Origin: Cryobacterium sp. N22
Lineage (GTDB): Bacteria; Actinomycetota; Actinomycetes; Actinomycetales; Microbacteriaceae
Length of the DNA stretch: 64,000 nucleotides
NCBI RefSeq assembly: GCF_002929555.1
Contig: NZ_PJJP01000031.1
Location: 87,330 to 151,329, forward strand
Direction: 5' to 3'
Shown here: positions 16,845-24,994 of the stretch, piece after piece
Numbering within the stretch: the first letter of the stretch is position 1
Layout: the number at the start of each line of letters is the position of its first letter
Position numbers and translations under genes: made by a program
The notes under the pieces: model-generated
What the model was told of the DNA's origin: nothing
Database searches by the model: none
What the model saw: the letters and a program-made list of their open reading frames with translations, nothing else

Positions 16845-16902
16845 GCGGGCACCGCGCCGCTATGCGCCTGGCGCGCCACCCGCCTAGCGGCGCCTGACCC
16901 GC
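16845..16902. repeat. Large palindromic intergenic repeat, copy C
   Basis: Contains cgccgctatgcg-like left arm, core ctggcgcgccac, and right arm agcggcgcctgacccgc. It lies between the SDR start and the end of the HepT-like gene (16916). Confidence 0.75.
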
Positions 16903-16915
16903 GCGGCCCCGTACC

Positions 16916-17254
16916 TCACGCGATCCCCAACTGCACCAACAGTCGCGGGAAGTCCGTGACGAGGGCATTCCAGACGATCCGATAGTCGGTGTTCGCGTAA
17001 TCGTTGGCGAGATAGTTGCGCATGGCCCGCAGCTCGGCCCACGCGACGTCCGGGTGCTGGTCTCGATATCTCTCCGGCAGCCGCTCCACGGCGGTCTGCA
17101 GGTCGATCACGATGGCCTTCGCGGCCAGCTGTTGAGTGCGATCGGCGCGGTCGAAGAACACCTCCCGTCCGCGAGCCGTGATGAGGTTTGCGTGCCGAAC
17201 GAGGTCCCGGATGTCGGCCAGCAGCGCATCCGTTCGGTCGAATTCGTGAGTCAC
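16916..17254 (-). CDS. HepT-like HEPN protein (DUF86), catalytic histidine replaced
   Basis: Toxin half of a HepT/MntA toxin-antitoxin pair, a small helical HEPN protein (112 residues). The HepT motif R-x4-H-x-Y appears as R79-NYLA-N84-D-Y86: arginine and the tyrosine that MntA AMPylates are present, but the catalytic histidine is asparagine. RIVWNALVTDFPRL is the family C-terminus. A GTG at 17254 is chosen, with AGGGG nine bases upstream; a longer frame to ATG 17317 would overlap the NTase gene. It follows the NTase by 28 bases. RNase activity is doubtful unless another residue substitutes. Confidence 0.78.
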   Translation of the reverse strand: MTHEFDRTDALLADIRDLVRHANLITARGREVFFDRADRTQQLAAKAIVIDLQTAVERLPERYRDQHPDVAWAELRAMRNYLANDYANTDYRIVWNALVTDFPRLLVQLGIA

Positions 17255-17282
17255 GGTGTGGCGCCCCTGCGGACGTTGTTTT

Positions 17283-17735
17283 TCATAGCGGCACCGCCTC
17301 GGCGGCGGCGCGATCACGGATGGCGCCCTCGGCGCGGTCGCTCATCACGTCAACGTGCACGCCGAGCAGGTTCTCGAGGTCGAGGACGAGCCCGGCCGCA
17401 TCGAGAATGGAGGCGTCTGGGGCGAAAGTGACGAGGAGGTCGATGTCGCTGCCGACGTCATCCGTGCCCCGGGCGATGCTGCCGAAGACCCGCACGGCGC
17501 CGGCCCCACGATGGCCGGCCAGCTCGAGCACGCGGTCCCGCTCGCGGTGCAGCACGACCGACGGCCGCTCAGCGGTGGCGGCCAGAATGCGGGCAAGGGT
17601 CTCGGGCCGCGGCTGCACGCGGCCAGCCTCGTAAGCCGAGAGATTGGGCTGCGGAACTCCCGCGCGCAGGGCCAACTGGCTCTGCGAGAGACCGGCCCGT
17701 GCGCGCGCGTCGAGAATCCGGGTTGACGCACTCAT
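17283..17735 (-). CDS. XRE-MNT fusion: HTH plus minimal nucleotidyltransferase antitoxin
   Basis: A 150-residue two-domain protein. Residues 5-58 are an XRE helix-turn-helix (RAGLSQSQLALRAGVPQPNL). Residues 60-145 are a minimal nucleotidyltransferase with the exact G-S-x10-D-x-D motif: G85-S86 ... D97-I-D99. MntA-type antitoxins inactivate HepT by AMPylating its tyrosine; the fused HTH probably gives autoregulation. The start ATG 17735 is followed upstream by a palindrome overlapping a TATAGC -10. First gene of the two-gene operon. Confidence 0.87.
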   Translation of the reverse strand: MSASTRILDARARAGLSQSQLALRAGVPQPNLSAYEAGRVQPRPETLARILAATAERPSVVLHRERDRVLELAGHRGAGAVRVFGSIARGTDDVGSDIDLLVTFAPDASILDAAGLVLDLENLLGVHVDVMSDRAEGAIRDRAAAEAVPL

Positions 17736-17745
17736 GTCGGGATTT

Positions 17746-17760
17746 TAGCTCGGGGCTATA
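17746..17760 (-). promoter_or_regulatory. Promoter/operator of the MNT-HepT operon
   Basis: Palindrome TAGCTCGGGGCTA (17746-17758) overlaps TATAGC (17755-17760 read on the minus strand), a -10-like hexamer 20 bases before the start. It is a likely target of the XRE domain of the encoded antitoxin. Confidence 0.45.
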
Positions 17761-17783
17761 GGAGGATGACCCGACCCACGTCG

Positions 17784-18167
17784 CTAGACGACCGCCAGCT
17801 CGGCGCCGAGCACGGCGTGAGTGATCAGGCGGTCAAGCGCCCGCACGTCCACGGCCTTGCCGACCTTGATCTTGATGTGACCGGCGCGCGTCCACAGCTC
17901 AATCTCGCCGTTGATGTCGAGCGAACCGGCGTTCTCCGACGACCACATGTTCACGCTGGAATACGGCAGCGAGTACATCTCGACCTTCTTACCGGTGATC
18001 CCCTGGGCGTCCCGCACAATGAGTCGCTTGGTGGTGAACACCGCGCTGTCGCGGAACGTCTTGTAGGCGGCGACCGCCCGCTCCCCCGGAACCAGCATCG
18101 GTTCGACATCGGCCGGGATCGGTGTCTCGGAGACGAATGTCCAAGAGGTGATGGCAGCGGTTTCCAT
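17784..18167 (-). CDS. Bacterial PH-domain protein
   Basis: A 127-residue cytoplasmic protein with the bacterial pleckstrin-homology fold (related to YvbH/DUF1696-type domains). Visible strands and conserved points include MLVPGERAVAAYKTFRDSAV, FTTKRLIVRDAQGITGKKVE and SLPYSSVNMWSSENAGSLD, ending in a helix (ALDRLITHAVLG). Such proteins form oligomers and are linked to stress; the function is not known. ATG 18167 has AAAGGATCCCC just upstream. Monocistronic. Confidence 0.8.
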   Translation of the reverse strand: METAAITSWTFVSETPIPADVEPMLVPGERAVAAYKTFRDSAVFTTKRLIVRDAQGITGKKVEMYSLPYSSVNMWSSENAGSLDINGEIELWTRAGHIKIKVGKAVDVRALDRLITHAVLGAELAVV

Positions 18168-18330
18168 GGGGATCCTTTAGGTCAGAGTTCACCGCATCGA
18201 AACGGATGTGGCAACGCCACTGTATTGCCCGCTCACCACCGGATCGGCAATAGAAATGCCCCCATAGCGGGGTGGCACATGCGCTGCTCACCGCTCGCCA
18301 GCCCGGGCCGCGGCCGACGAGTTCACCGCA

Positions 18331-18382
18331 CCTCGTGTAGTCCGGCGCGCCCGCCATAGCGGGCGCGGCCACCCACACGAGG
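18331..18382. other. Long GC-rich hairpin
   Basis: Outer stem cctcgtgt (18331-18338) with acacgagg (18375-18382), and inner stem cgcgcccgc (18346-18354) with gcgggcgcg (18359-18367), separated by an internal loop. It lies downstream of the qor remnant (minus strand) and may have been the terminator of the original gene. Confidence 0.5.
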
Positions 18383-18429
18383 CGCGGTCACGGCATCCGG
18401 GCCCCGAAATCGCCCGCGCCACAGGTGCC

Positions 18430-18553
18430 CTACTGAGCGGATGACACGTCGATCAGCACCTTCCCCACCACGCCACCCTCCACCAGGGCACGGGCCTCCA
18501 CCGTGTGCGCGAGGTCGGTGCGGTGCATCAAATCGACCGCGCGCCCCGCCTGG
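18430..18553 (-). pseudogene. 3'-end remnant of a quinone-oxidoreductase gene
   Basis: Translated on the minus strand, the segment gives RAVDLMHRTDLAHTVEARAL then VEGGVVGKVLIDV and a TAG stop. This matches the last 36 residues of the intact oxidoreductase at 21239-22273 (LHRTDLAHTADAHSLVESGVVGKVLIDV). The rest is missing: the fragment stops at the operator of the SDR gene. It is a broken paralogue left at the left edge of the SDR-esterase-TetR module. Confidence 0.75.
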
Positions 18554-18591
18554 TATAGCGGTGCTATAGTCATCCGTATAGCACCGCTATA
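18554..18591. promoter_or_regulatory. Twin palindromic operator of the SDR-esterase-TetR operon
   Basis: TATAGCGGTGCTATA (18554-18568) and its reverse complement TATAGCACCGCTATA (18577-18591) are separated by eight bases. Each is itself a palindrome with a three-base centre, and -10-like TATAGT/TATAGA hexamers overlap them. It is a typical binding site for two TetR dimers; the TetR gene at 20390 is the obvious candidate. Confidence 0.75.
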
Positions 18592-18632
18592 GACGGCTTA
18601 GGCCGTGATCCACCGACAGAAACGGGAACTCG

Positions 18633-19436
18633 ATGAGCACGATCTTCATTACCGGCGCCTCCTCCGGCATGGGCAAGGCAACAGCAAAACTCTTCGCGGA
18701 GAAGGGCTGGCAGGTCATTGCCGCCTCGCGCAGCATCGGCAACGACCTCGAACTTGCCGCCCTGGAGAACATCGAGACGGTGACGATGGACGTGACCGAC
18801 CCTCGGCAGATCCGCACGGTTGTGGCCGACGTCCTGTCCCGCTTCGACGTCGATGTGCTCTTCAACAATGCCGGCGCCGTGCTCTTCGGGCCGGTGGAGG
18901 AATACACCGACGAACAGCTCGATCACCAACTCGCCACGAATCTCCTCGGGCCGATCCGCGTAAGCCAGGCGTTCCTGCCGCACTTCCGTGAGCGACGCGG
19001 CGGCACGATCATCAACACCACGTCGCTCACGGCGATGCTTCCGGCGCCGTTCATGTCTGTTTACTCCGCAGCCAAGGCAGGACTCGAGCGCTGGAGCTTC
19101 GGGGTGAACCTCGAACTCAACGAGTTCAACATCCGCGTCAAGACGATCGTGCCCGGCATCGTCGCCACCAACCTCATGGGTGCCGGCACCGTCGTGCAGA
19201 GCGACGCTTACGCGGCTCACCTGGGACAGGTCTTCGCGGCATTCGGTGACCCGGCGACAGCTGAGCTGTTCTCGACAGCCGAAGGGACCGCGGCCGTCGT
19301 CTTCGGCGCTGCCACCGACGGAAGCACGCGTGTGCGCTACCTCACCGACGCCACGGCGAAGGAATATGTGGCGATGATGGTCGGCTTCGGCGAAGAGACC
19401 ACGCAGGCATTCGCATCCACAGTGATGTTCGGTTGA
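18633..19436 (+). CDS. Short-chain dehydrogenase/reductase
   Basis: Classical SDR of 267 residues. TGASSGMGKATAKLF (residues 7-21) binds the cofactor, NNAGAVLFG follows, then the catalytic Ser in NTTSLTAM and YSAAKAGLERW with Tyr/Lys. VPGIVATNLMG follows, as in ketoreductases. First gene of a probable operon with an esterase (its stop is three bases before the next ATG) and a TetR regulator, all behind a twin palindromic operator. Likely role: removing an alcohol, ketone or ester compound sensed by TetR. The substrate is unknown. Confidence 0.87.
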   Translation: MSTIFITGASSGMGKATAKLFAEKGWQVIAASRSIGNDLELAALENIETVTMDVTDPRQIRTVVADVLSRFDVDVLFNNAGAVLFGPVEEYTDEQLDHQLATNLLGPIRVSQAFLPHFRERRGGTIINTTSLTAMLPAPFMSVYSAAKAGLERWSFGVNLELNEFNIRVKTIVPGIVATNLMGAGTVVQSDAYAAHLGQVFAAFGDPATAELFSTAEGTAAVVFGAATDGSTRVRYLTDATAKEYVAMMVGFGEETTQAFASTVMFG

Positions 19437-19438
19437 TC

Positions 19439-20380
19439 ATGTCGGTCTTTCACAGCGATCTGAAAATGGGCCGTTTCCTTCCGCCCCTCGACATCGGGCC
19501 GCGGATGGCGCGACTCGCGAACCGCATGCCGGTGCGCTCTCCCGCGCCACCACGCGACATGATCATTTCCGATCTGGAGGTTCCGGGGCCTGAGGGAGCA
19601 CCCGCCGTGGACGTTCGGATGTATCGGCCCGCGTCGGCGACGGGAGAGATCCCCGTTCTGGTGTGGATGCATGGCGGGGGCATGATTCTGGGAAACCATT
19701 TGTCGGAGGAGGACTCGAATGTTGCCTTCGCGCGCGAACTCGGAATCGCCGTCGTCTCGGTCAACTACCGTCTGGCACCGCAGTCGCCGGCGCCCGCGGC
19801 TGTGGAGGATTGCTACGCCGTAATGGAGTGGCTTGTCGCCAACGCCACCGAACTAGCCATCGATCCTCAGCGCATTGCCCTCGGCGGGGCGAGCGCCGGT
19901 GGCGGACTGGCCGCAGCCACCGCCCTCCTGGCTTATGACAGCGGCCGCATCCGTCCCGCGTTCCAGCTCTTGGTCTACCCCATGCTCGACGACCGCACGG
20001 TTCTGCGCAGGGATATGGATACAACCCATGCACGCTTCTGGCGCCCAAAAAGTAATCGATACGCCTGGGGCGCCTATCTCGGTGCCGAGGCAGGTGGCGA
20101 CGATGTCTCCGACTACGCGGCGCCGGCTCGCCGCACCGATCTGTCGGGACTTCCTCCGGCATGGATCGGCGTGGGCACCCTCGACTTGTTCCACGCCGAG
20201 GACGTCGACTATGCCGAACGTCTTCAACGGGCCGGCACAGCCGTCGACCTAGTCGTCGTCGAGGGCGCCTTCCATGGGTTCGATGTGCTGTTCAAGAAGA
20301 AGCCGGTATCACGCCGTTTCTGGGAGGCGCAGCGCGATGCACTCGGGCACGCGCTCTTCGGCTCGATGACCCTGAGATAA
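19439..20380 (+). CDS. Alpha/beta hydrolase, HSL-family esterase
   Basis: A hormone-sensitive-lipase-type esterase of 313 residues. The oxyanion-hole motif MHGGGMILG is near residue 75, the nucleophile elbow GGASAGGGLAAA near 145, the acid D in GTLDLFHAEDVDYAE, and the H in EGAFHGFD near 280. RMYRPA before the HGGG is family-typical. The ATG at 19439 is used; a TTG six bases earlier overlaps the SDR stop. It sits between an SDR and a TetR gene and is probably co-regulated with them. Confidence 0.88.
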   Translation: MSVFHSDLKMGRFLPPLDIGPRMARLANRMPVRSPAPPRDMIISDLEVPGPEGAPAVDVRMYRPASATGEIPVLVWMHGGGMILGNHLSEEDSNVAFARELGIAVVSVNYRLAPQSPAPAAVEDCYAVMEWLVANATELAIDPQRIALGGASAGGGLAAATALLAYDSGRIRPAFQLLVYPMLDDRTVLRRDMDTTHARFWRPKSNRYAWGAYLGAEAGGDDVSDYAAPARRTDLSGLPPAWIGVGTLDLFHAEDVDYAERLQRAGTAVDLVVVEGAFHGFDVLFKKKPVSRRFWEAQRDALGHALFGSMTLR

Positions 20381-20389
20381 GGTCGGGGA

Positions 20390-20971
20390 ATGTCGACGCG
20401 TGAGACCCTAATCGAGGCCGCTCTCACAGTTCTCGAACGAGAAGGCTCCGCGCAGTTCTCGACCCGGGCAGTCTGCGCCATCGCGAACGTGACGGCCCCA
20501 ACCCTGTACCACCACTTCGGCAATGCGGACGGCCTGCTCAGCGCGGCCGTGGAAGAGGCATTCAGGCAATTCCTTGCCGCGAAGTTGGCCGCCCCAGCCG
20601 CAACGGATCCTGAGACGGCGCTTCGCGATGGGTGGGATGACTACGTCCGCTTCGCCGCCGACCGTCCGCTGATCTACGCCGCGATGATGGCCCGCCTGTT
20701 CCAAGGAGTCGAGATCCTCGCGGCCCGACAGGCGTTCGCCATCGTTGCGGAACAGATCGCCGCACTCGAGACGGCCGGCAGGCTCCGGCTCCCCTCTGAA
20801 GTGGCGGTTCAACTGGCTTGGGCCTCCGTCAACGCCGCAGCGATGCTCCACGTCACCGCGGCGCTACATGTGTCTGACTACCTGACCGCCCCCGAACCGG
20901 GCCTCATCGAGATGCTCCGCGAGCGCGCGCTCCGGGACCTCTGCGAGCCGATACCTCATTGTCCGTTGTGA
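20390..20971 (+). CDS. TetR-family regulator
   Basis: A 193-residue repressor. The N-terminal helix-turn-helix covers residues 4-50 (FSTRAVCAIANVTAPTLYHH is the recognition part). A helical ligand-binding domain follows, with WASVNAAAMLHVTAALH near residues 145-160. It starts nine bases after the esterase, so it is likely transcribed with it, and it probably binds the twin palindrome at 18554-18591 to repress its own operon. Confidence 0.9.
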   Translation: MSTRETLIEAALTVLEREGSAQFSTRAVCAIANVTAPTLYHHFGNADGLLSAAVEEAFRQFLAAKLAAPAATDPETALRDGWDDYVRFAADRPLIYAAMMARLFQGVEILAARQAFAIVAEQIAALETAGRLRLPSEVAVQLAWASVNAAAMLHVTAALHVSDYLTAPEPGLIEMLRERALRDLCEPIPHCPL

Positions 20972-21079
20972 GAACGCGCGGGTCGACGAAGCCCATGCCC
21001 CGCCTACCCCTCGACGGTCTGCGCTCTCGGAAGCCCACGCACTTGCCGCGGAGTCCGCCCAGGCCAAGGTAGCCGCTCT

Positions 21080-21203
21080 GGCCGGGAGTGTGAGGGGTTG
21101 TTAGACGCGGTTCGTCATCGCCGTGAGGAATGCGATGACGACGGCAGATCCCGCCAGCCAGCGCAGTCCCGCGATGAGGCGCCTCCGCACGTCCGCCGCC
21201 GTC
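21080..21203 (-). pseudogene. 3'-end remnant of a NERD-domain gene
   Basis: The 3' end and downstream flank of the NERD gene at 24995-25786 recur here in similar form: the TAA stop at 21101-21103, then the C-terminal helix (minus-strand reading RWLAGSAVVIAFLTAMTNR) and part of the preceding arginine-rich stretch. The similarity extends some 20 bases past the stop (tggccgggagtg). The rest of the gene is absent. It sits on the right edge of the SDR-esterase-TetR module. Confidence 0.75.
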
Positions 21204-21238
21204 AATCCCCTGAGCTCGGTGCGACCCCACGGTCCCGC

Positions 21239-22273
21239 CTAGAGGCCGGCCGCCACGTCGATCAGGACCTTCCCCACGACTCCGCTCTCCACCAGGGAAT
21301 GGGCATCCGCCGTGTGCGCGAGGTCAGTGCGATGCAGAGGCAGCCCCGCCGCCTCCCCCACGGCGAGCGCGCCGTCGATGAGGGCCGCGTTGATGTCCTC
21401 GGCCGCCGCCCGGATCGCATCCATCCCCACCGTGTAGAGCAGCACGAACTGGTAGCGCACGTTGAGGCTGAAGTGCTGGCGCACGTCGAGCGTCACCTCG
21501 TCGCCGCCGTTGTTGGCGTAGACCGCGATCGATCCACGATTGCGGATGACGGCCAGGTCGAGCCGCGCATTCTGGGCAGGCGCGACCTCCACGATCAGGT
21601 CCACCCCCTCCGGGGCGATCGCCCGGATCTGGGCGACGACATCCGGGTCGGTGTAGGTGAGCACGTGCTGCGCCCCGGCGGCCGTGGCCAGCGCCGCCTT
21701 CGCCGGTGAGCTCACGGTGGTGATGACGGATGCCCCCGCCCACCGGGCCAGCTGGATCGCGGCATGCCCGACCGCACCGGCCCCGCCGGCCACGAGCACC
21801 ACCTTGCCGGCCAGCGCGCCCGGCCGCAGCCGGCGCGGCCCGTCTTCGGCCACCGTCAACGCCCGGTGCGCCGTGATCGCCGGCACCCCGAGGCTTGCGC
21901 CCTGGTCGAAGCTCGCGTTCGCCGGCAGCCTGAAGACACGCTCCGCGGGAAGCACAGCCTGCTCCTGGGCGGACCCACTATTCGCCCGCTGGTACGCGGC
22001 GAGCGCCAACCAGACCCGGTCGCCCACCGCGACATGCTCGACACCGGCGCCGACGGCATCCACAATGCCGGCACCGTCCTGGCCGGGCACCACGTCGTCG
22101 AACGCCAGCTTCTCCCCCGGCGCCGAACCGCGGCGGGACTTCCAATCGGTGGGGTTCACCCCGGCGACCACGATGCGCACCCGCACCTCGCCGGCGCCGG
22201 GTTCGACTACCGGCCGATCCACGAGCTGAAGCACGGATGGGTCACCGGTCTGGCTGTACACAATGGCTTTCAT
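21239..22273 (-). CDS. Zinc-independent quinone oxidoreductase (MDR superfamily)
   Basis: A 344-residue NADPH-dependent quinone or enone reductase. N-terminal MKAIVYSQTGDPSVLQLVDRP, GVNPTDWKSRRG, and GQDGAGIVDAVGAGV are hallmarks of the quinone-reductase branch, which lacks structural zinc; no cysteine cluster is present. Rossmann motif VAGGAGAVGHAAIQLARWAG begins near residue 157. The C-terminus matches the remnant at 18430. It is downstream of the TM2 paralogue with a terminator between them, so probably transcribed alone. Confidence 0.9.
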   Translation of the reverse strand: MKAIVYSQTGDPSVLQLVDRPVVEPGAGEVRVRIVVAGVNPTDWKSRRGSAPGEKLAFDDVVPGQDGAGIVDAVGAGVEHVAVGDRVWLALAAYQRANSGSAQEQAVLPAERVFRLPANASFDQGASLGVPAITAHRALTVAEDGPRRLRPGALAGKVVLVAGGAGAVGHAAIQLARWAGASVITTVSSPAKAALATAAGAQHVLTYTDPDVVAQIRAIAPEGVDLIVEVAPAQNARLDLAVIRNRGSIAVYANNGGDEVTLDVRQHFSLNVRYQFVLLYTVGMDAIRAAAEDINAALIDGALAVGEAAGLPLHRTDLAHTADAHSLVESGVVGKVLIDVAAGL

Positions 22274-22353
22274 GTCAGGGGTAACGCAGCCGCCGTTGGA
22301 ATGGTTCCCACAGAAAGCGGGTTGGCGAAAAACCCTTCGCCGCTGGGCAGCAC

Positions 22354-22388
22354 AACAGCCCCGCAGCGCTGGTCGCTGCGGGGCCGTT
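22354..22388 (-). terminator. Terminator of TM2 gene 2
   Basis: A 14-bp stem (22354-22367 with 22375-22388) with one mismatch and the loop gctggtc. It is nearly identical to the terminator behind TM2 gene 1 (12645-12679), pointing to duplication of the whole unit. Confidence 0.85.
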
Positions 22389-22404
22389 CGCGTGCGTGTG
22401 CTGG

Positions 22405-23418
22405 TTAGCCCTGCGCGATGGTCCAGGGGCCGCTGGCGCCGACGGCAACCACCGACGGGCCGGCGCTGATCGCAACGGTGCCCGAGTAGGGGCTGGCTCC
22501 GTTGACCAGGCTGGCCGCGCTGAAGTCTCTGTTGGCGATGTCGACTTCGTTGTACTCGAACACGGAGAAGGCGCCTTCAGCCTCGGAGCCGAGCACCAGG
22601 TTGGTCGCGTCGCCGTTGTAGAGGAACACGTTGTCGCCGGTTCCGGCGGTCGGGAGCTCCGTCGCGTAGGAGATGGGCGCAACGTCGATCGTCCAGGGGC
22701 CGTCTGCCGTGATCTTGAGCGAGACAGCAGGCTCCTCGACGAGTCCGTCCACACCGTAGGCGACGATGCCGGTGTAGGCACCAATGGCGTTCACGTTCAT
22801 GCCCACCATGGTGTTCTTGTTCTGCGCGTCCAGCGCCACAACGAAGAAGTTGCTTGTTCCCGCGTGGGTTGCCCGCACCAGTCCGGCCGCGGTACCGGCC
22901 GGCAGTGTGACGACCGCGTCACCGGTGCCGGACTGGCTGATCGGCTCGAACGTGCCGTACTCCTCGTCGGCCCAAGCGGCCAGGTCGGCCGGCTGCGCTG
23001 CGGTCCCACCCTCGGCCGCGGCGGTGTCGTCCAGTTCCTGCGCGGACTGCGAGATCGCTGCCACAGTCGCCGCGGCGGTTGCGCCAGCCACGGCACCGCC
23101 GATGCCACCAAGGACCACGAAGATGCCCGTGACGATCCAGGCCAGTACCTTCTTCTGGTCATAGCCGACGAGCGGCTGGCCCTGCTTGTCCTTGGTCTTA
23201 CCGGCGAGCACGATGATCAGGTCGATCAGCGTCCAGATACCGAGGCCGCCGGCGGTCAGGAGCTTGGCAACGCCGGTGCCGATCTTGCCGAGGTAGAACC
23301 GGTCGGCGCCGAACCCGCCCAGGAGCCAGGCGAACAGCCACGTGGCGACGAAGCTCCGCTGCGGGTGAACCGGCGTGTTCGGCACGATCGGATCTTTGGT
23401 GACGGTGGGGGCAGACAT
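22405..23418 (-). CDS. TM2-domain membrane protein with C-terminal beta-rich domain (paralogue 2)
   Basis: A 337-residue protein of the same architecture as the gene at 12696: the TM2 domain at 20-70 is almost identical ([20 protein letters not shown]), with a third helix near 92-118. The linker is shorter and its repeats differ ([14 protein letters not shown]); the outer beta-rich region keeps [22 protein letters not shown] 23418 has AAGGAG upstream. The linkers and outer domains have diverged much more than the TM2 part, suggesting the outer parts recognise different partners. Confidence 0.8.
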   Translation of the reverse strand: MSAPTVTKDPIVPNTPVHPQRSFVATWLFAWLLGGFGADRFYLGKIGTGVAKLLTAGGLGIWTLIDLIIVLAGKTKDKQGQPLVGYDQKKVLAWIVTGIFVVLGGIGGAVAGATAAATVAAISQSAQELDDTAAAEGGTAAQPADLAAWADEEYGTFEPISQSGTGDAVVTLPAGTAAGLVRATHAGTSNFFVVALDAQNKNTMVGMNVNAIGAYTGIVAYGVDGLVEEPAVSLKITADGPWTIDVAPISYATELPTAGTGDNVFLYNGDATNLVLGSEAEGAFSVFEYNEVDIANRDFSAASLVNGASPYSGTVAISAGPSVVAVGASGPWTIAQG

Positions 23419-23500
23419 GTGACTCCTTGGTGAGCGTGACAACCCTGGGAGCCGACCGCCGCATGGACCGCCGTCGCGTGTGTCCCCCCAGAACACGTTC
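23419..23500 (-). promoter_or_regulatory. Conserved leader of TM2 gene 2
   Basis: Leader similar to that of TM2 gene 1, again with gggagccgac and tccccccagaacacgt (plus-strand reading). A TATTCT -10-like hexamer (minus strand) lies just upstream of it, near 23508. Confidence 0.4.
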
Positions 23501-23630
23501 CTCAAGAATAGGGCGTTGGGTCCTGATCAAAGGTCAAAACCGGCTCATGTTTCCGAGCTGCGCCGACGGCGCCTCTCGGACGGATGCGGCAGGGCCTCGC
23601 CCACCGCATCCGTCGCGAACGGATGCCCGC

Positions 23631-24950
23631 TTAGGTGTCGCAGCCGATCCCGTCTTTGTCCCGGTCCAGCTTGCTGCTGTAACCCGGCGTTCCCTCGTAG
23701 ATCGGTGCAGCCCCGGCAGCACGCACGGCGTCACAGTTTTCGTAGTAAACCGCCGGTGCGACGGGCTCGGGGGCAGGTGCCGGAGCAACGGGTTCAGGAG
23801 CCGGCGCCTCGGGTGCGGGTTCTGGTTCCGGCTGCACCACCGGCGCGGCCACGGGTTCGGGCGCGACCACGACGGGCGGTGCGGGCAGCGGAGCGAACGA
23901 TGAGGTGACCGCCATTTCGCCACTGCAGGAGTTGAGAACGTTAGCGATCGCGTCGTGCTCGGCCTGGGTGACCCACAGCCCATAGGTCGCTTTCACCGAC
24001 ACCTGGCGAGCGACATAGCCACAACGGAACGACTTGTTCGACGGCAGCCAGGTGGCGGTGTCACCGTCGCCCTTCTGGGCGTTCGAGCGGCCATCCACGG
24101 CGAGCAGGTTGATCGGGTCGTTGGCCAGCGACACACGCTGCGCCTGAGTCAGCTGCTGAGCGCCGGTCTGCCACGCGTTCGACAGGGCGACAACGTGGTC
24201 GATCTGCACGAGTGCGGAGGTGTCCTGCCCGCGCACGAACGCAACGCTGGCGGCGGTGAACGGGGACACCAAACTCCCTGAAAGCACCTTGCAAGCACCT
24301 GCCTTGGTAATGCCCGTCAGGTCGCGAGAGAGGATGTCGTTGCGGGTGTCGCATCCGTTGCGGTCGACGTCGAGCCACGCCGTGCCGAACATCCCGCTGC
24401 GGTCGTAGCCGGTTTTCGCCGCCTTGCCCTTAACCGGCACGGTCGCCAGCAGCGCCAGCGCCGTCGTATTCGTCACACCGGTGTCGGCGACAACGACCGC
24501 CGCATCCTCATCGGGCGCGACAACGGTTGCGGGGTCGATCGGCGATTCCTCGGTGAATGATGCAGTGGGTGTCGGCGTCGGCGTGGCGCTCGGCTTCGAA
24601 CTGGCTGTCGGGCTCGCAGACGGCGACTCCGCGGAAACCCCCTCGGGCGCTCCGCTAGCCGCGCCGACGATTCCACCGGACATGACTGCGACCAGACTCG
24701 CTGCAAGGGCAATCGCGCCGATCTTGCGCGTCGGAATCAAGGCCCAGGACCGCCGTCCGGTCACGACCACGTACAACGCGGTCACGACTCCGGCGAGGCC
24801 GAGGAAGATGAGAACGCCGGAGACTCCGCTCGAGGTGCCCCCAAGGATCAACACGAGGAGCACGACTGCGCCGACAATCCAGGTGCTCAGAGTGGGCTTG
24901 AACCCACCGGGCCGTCGCGGCGGTTTGGGGGGTCGTGTCGATGCGGGCAT
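23631..24950 (-). CDS. Membrane-anchored secreted nuclease, DUF1524 (HNH) plus Excalibur domain
   Basis: A 439-residue protein. The N-terminus has several hydrophobic helices (residues 20-50, 60-95), then a Ser/Thr/Pro-rich stretch. The DUF1524 HNH domain lies around residues 190-330: WLDVDRNGCDTRNDILSRDL, then QIDHVVALSNAWQTGAQQ with the catalytic H, and ANDPINLLAVDGRSNAQKG. A Pro/Glu/Ala repeat linker of about 45 residues leads to an Excalibur calcium-binding end (NCDAVRAAG then LDRDKDGIGCD). Likely digests extracellular DNA. ATG 24950 has AAAGGA upstream. The gene lies 44 bases downstream of the NERD gene. Confidence 0.88.
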   Translation of the reverse strand: MPASTRPPKPPRRPGGFKPTLSTWIVGAVVLLVLILGGTSSGVSGVLIFLGLAGVVTALYVVVTGRRSWALIPTRKIGAIALAASLVAVMSGGIVGAASGAPEGVSAESPSASPTASSKPSATPTPTPTASFTEESPIDPATVVAPDEDAAVVVADTGVTNTTALALLATVPVKGKAAKTGYDRSGMFGTAWLDVDRNGCDTRNDILSRDLTGITKAGACKVLSGSLVSPFTAASVAFVRGQDTSALVQIDHVVALSNAWQTGAQQLTQAQRVSLANDPINLLAVDGRSNAQKGDGDTATWLPSNKSFRCGYVARQVSVKATYGLWVTQAEHDAIANVLNSCSGEMAVTSSFAPLPAPPVVVAPEPVAAPVVQPEPEPAPEAPAPEPVAPAPAPEPVAPAVYYENCDAVRAAGAAPIYEGTPGYSSKLDRDKDGIGCDT

Positions 24951-24994
24951 TGAGTCCTTTCGGGGAGGCCGATATGGCCGGGAGTGAGCGGTTG

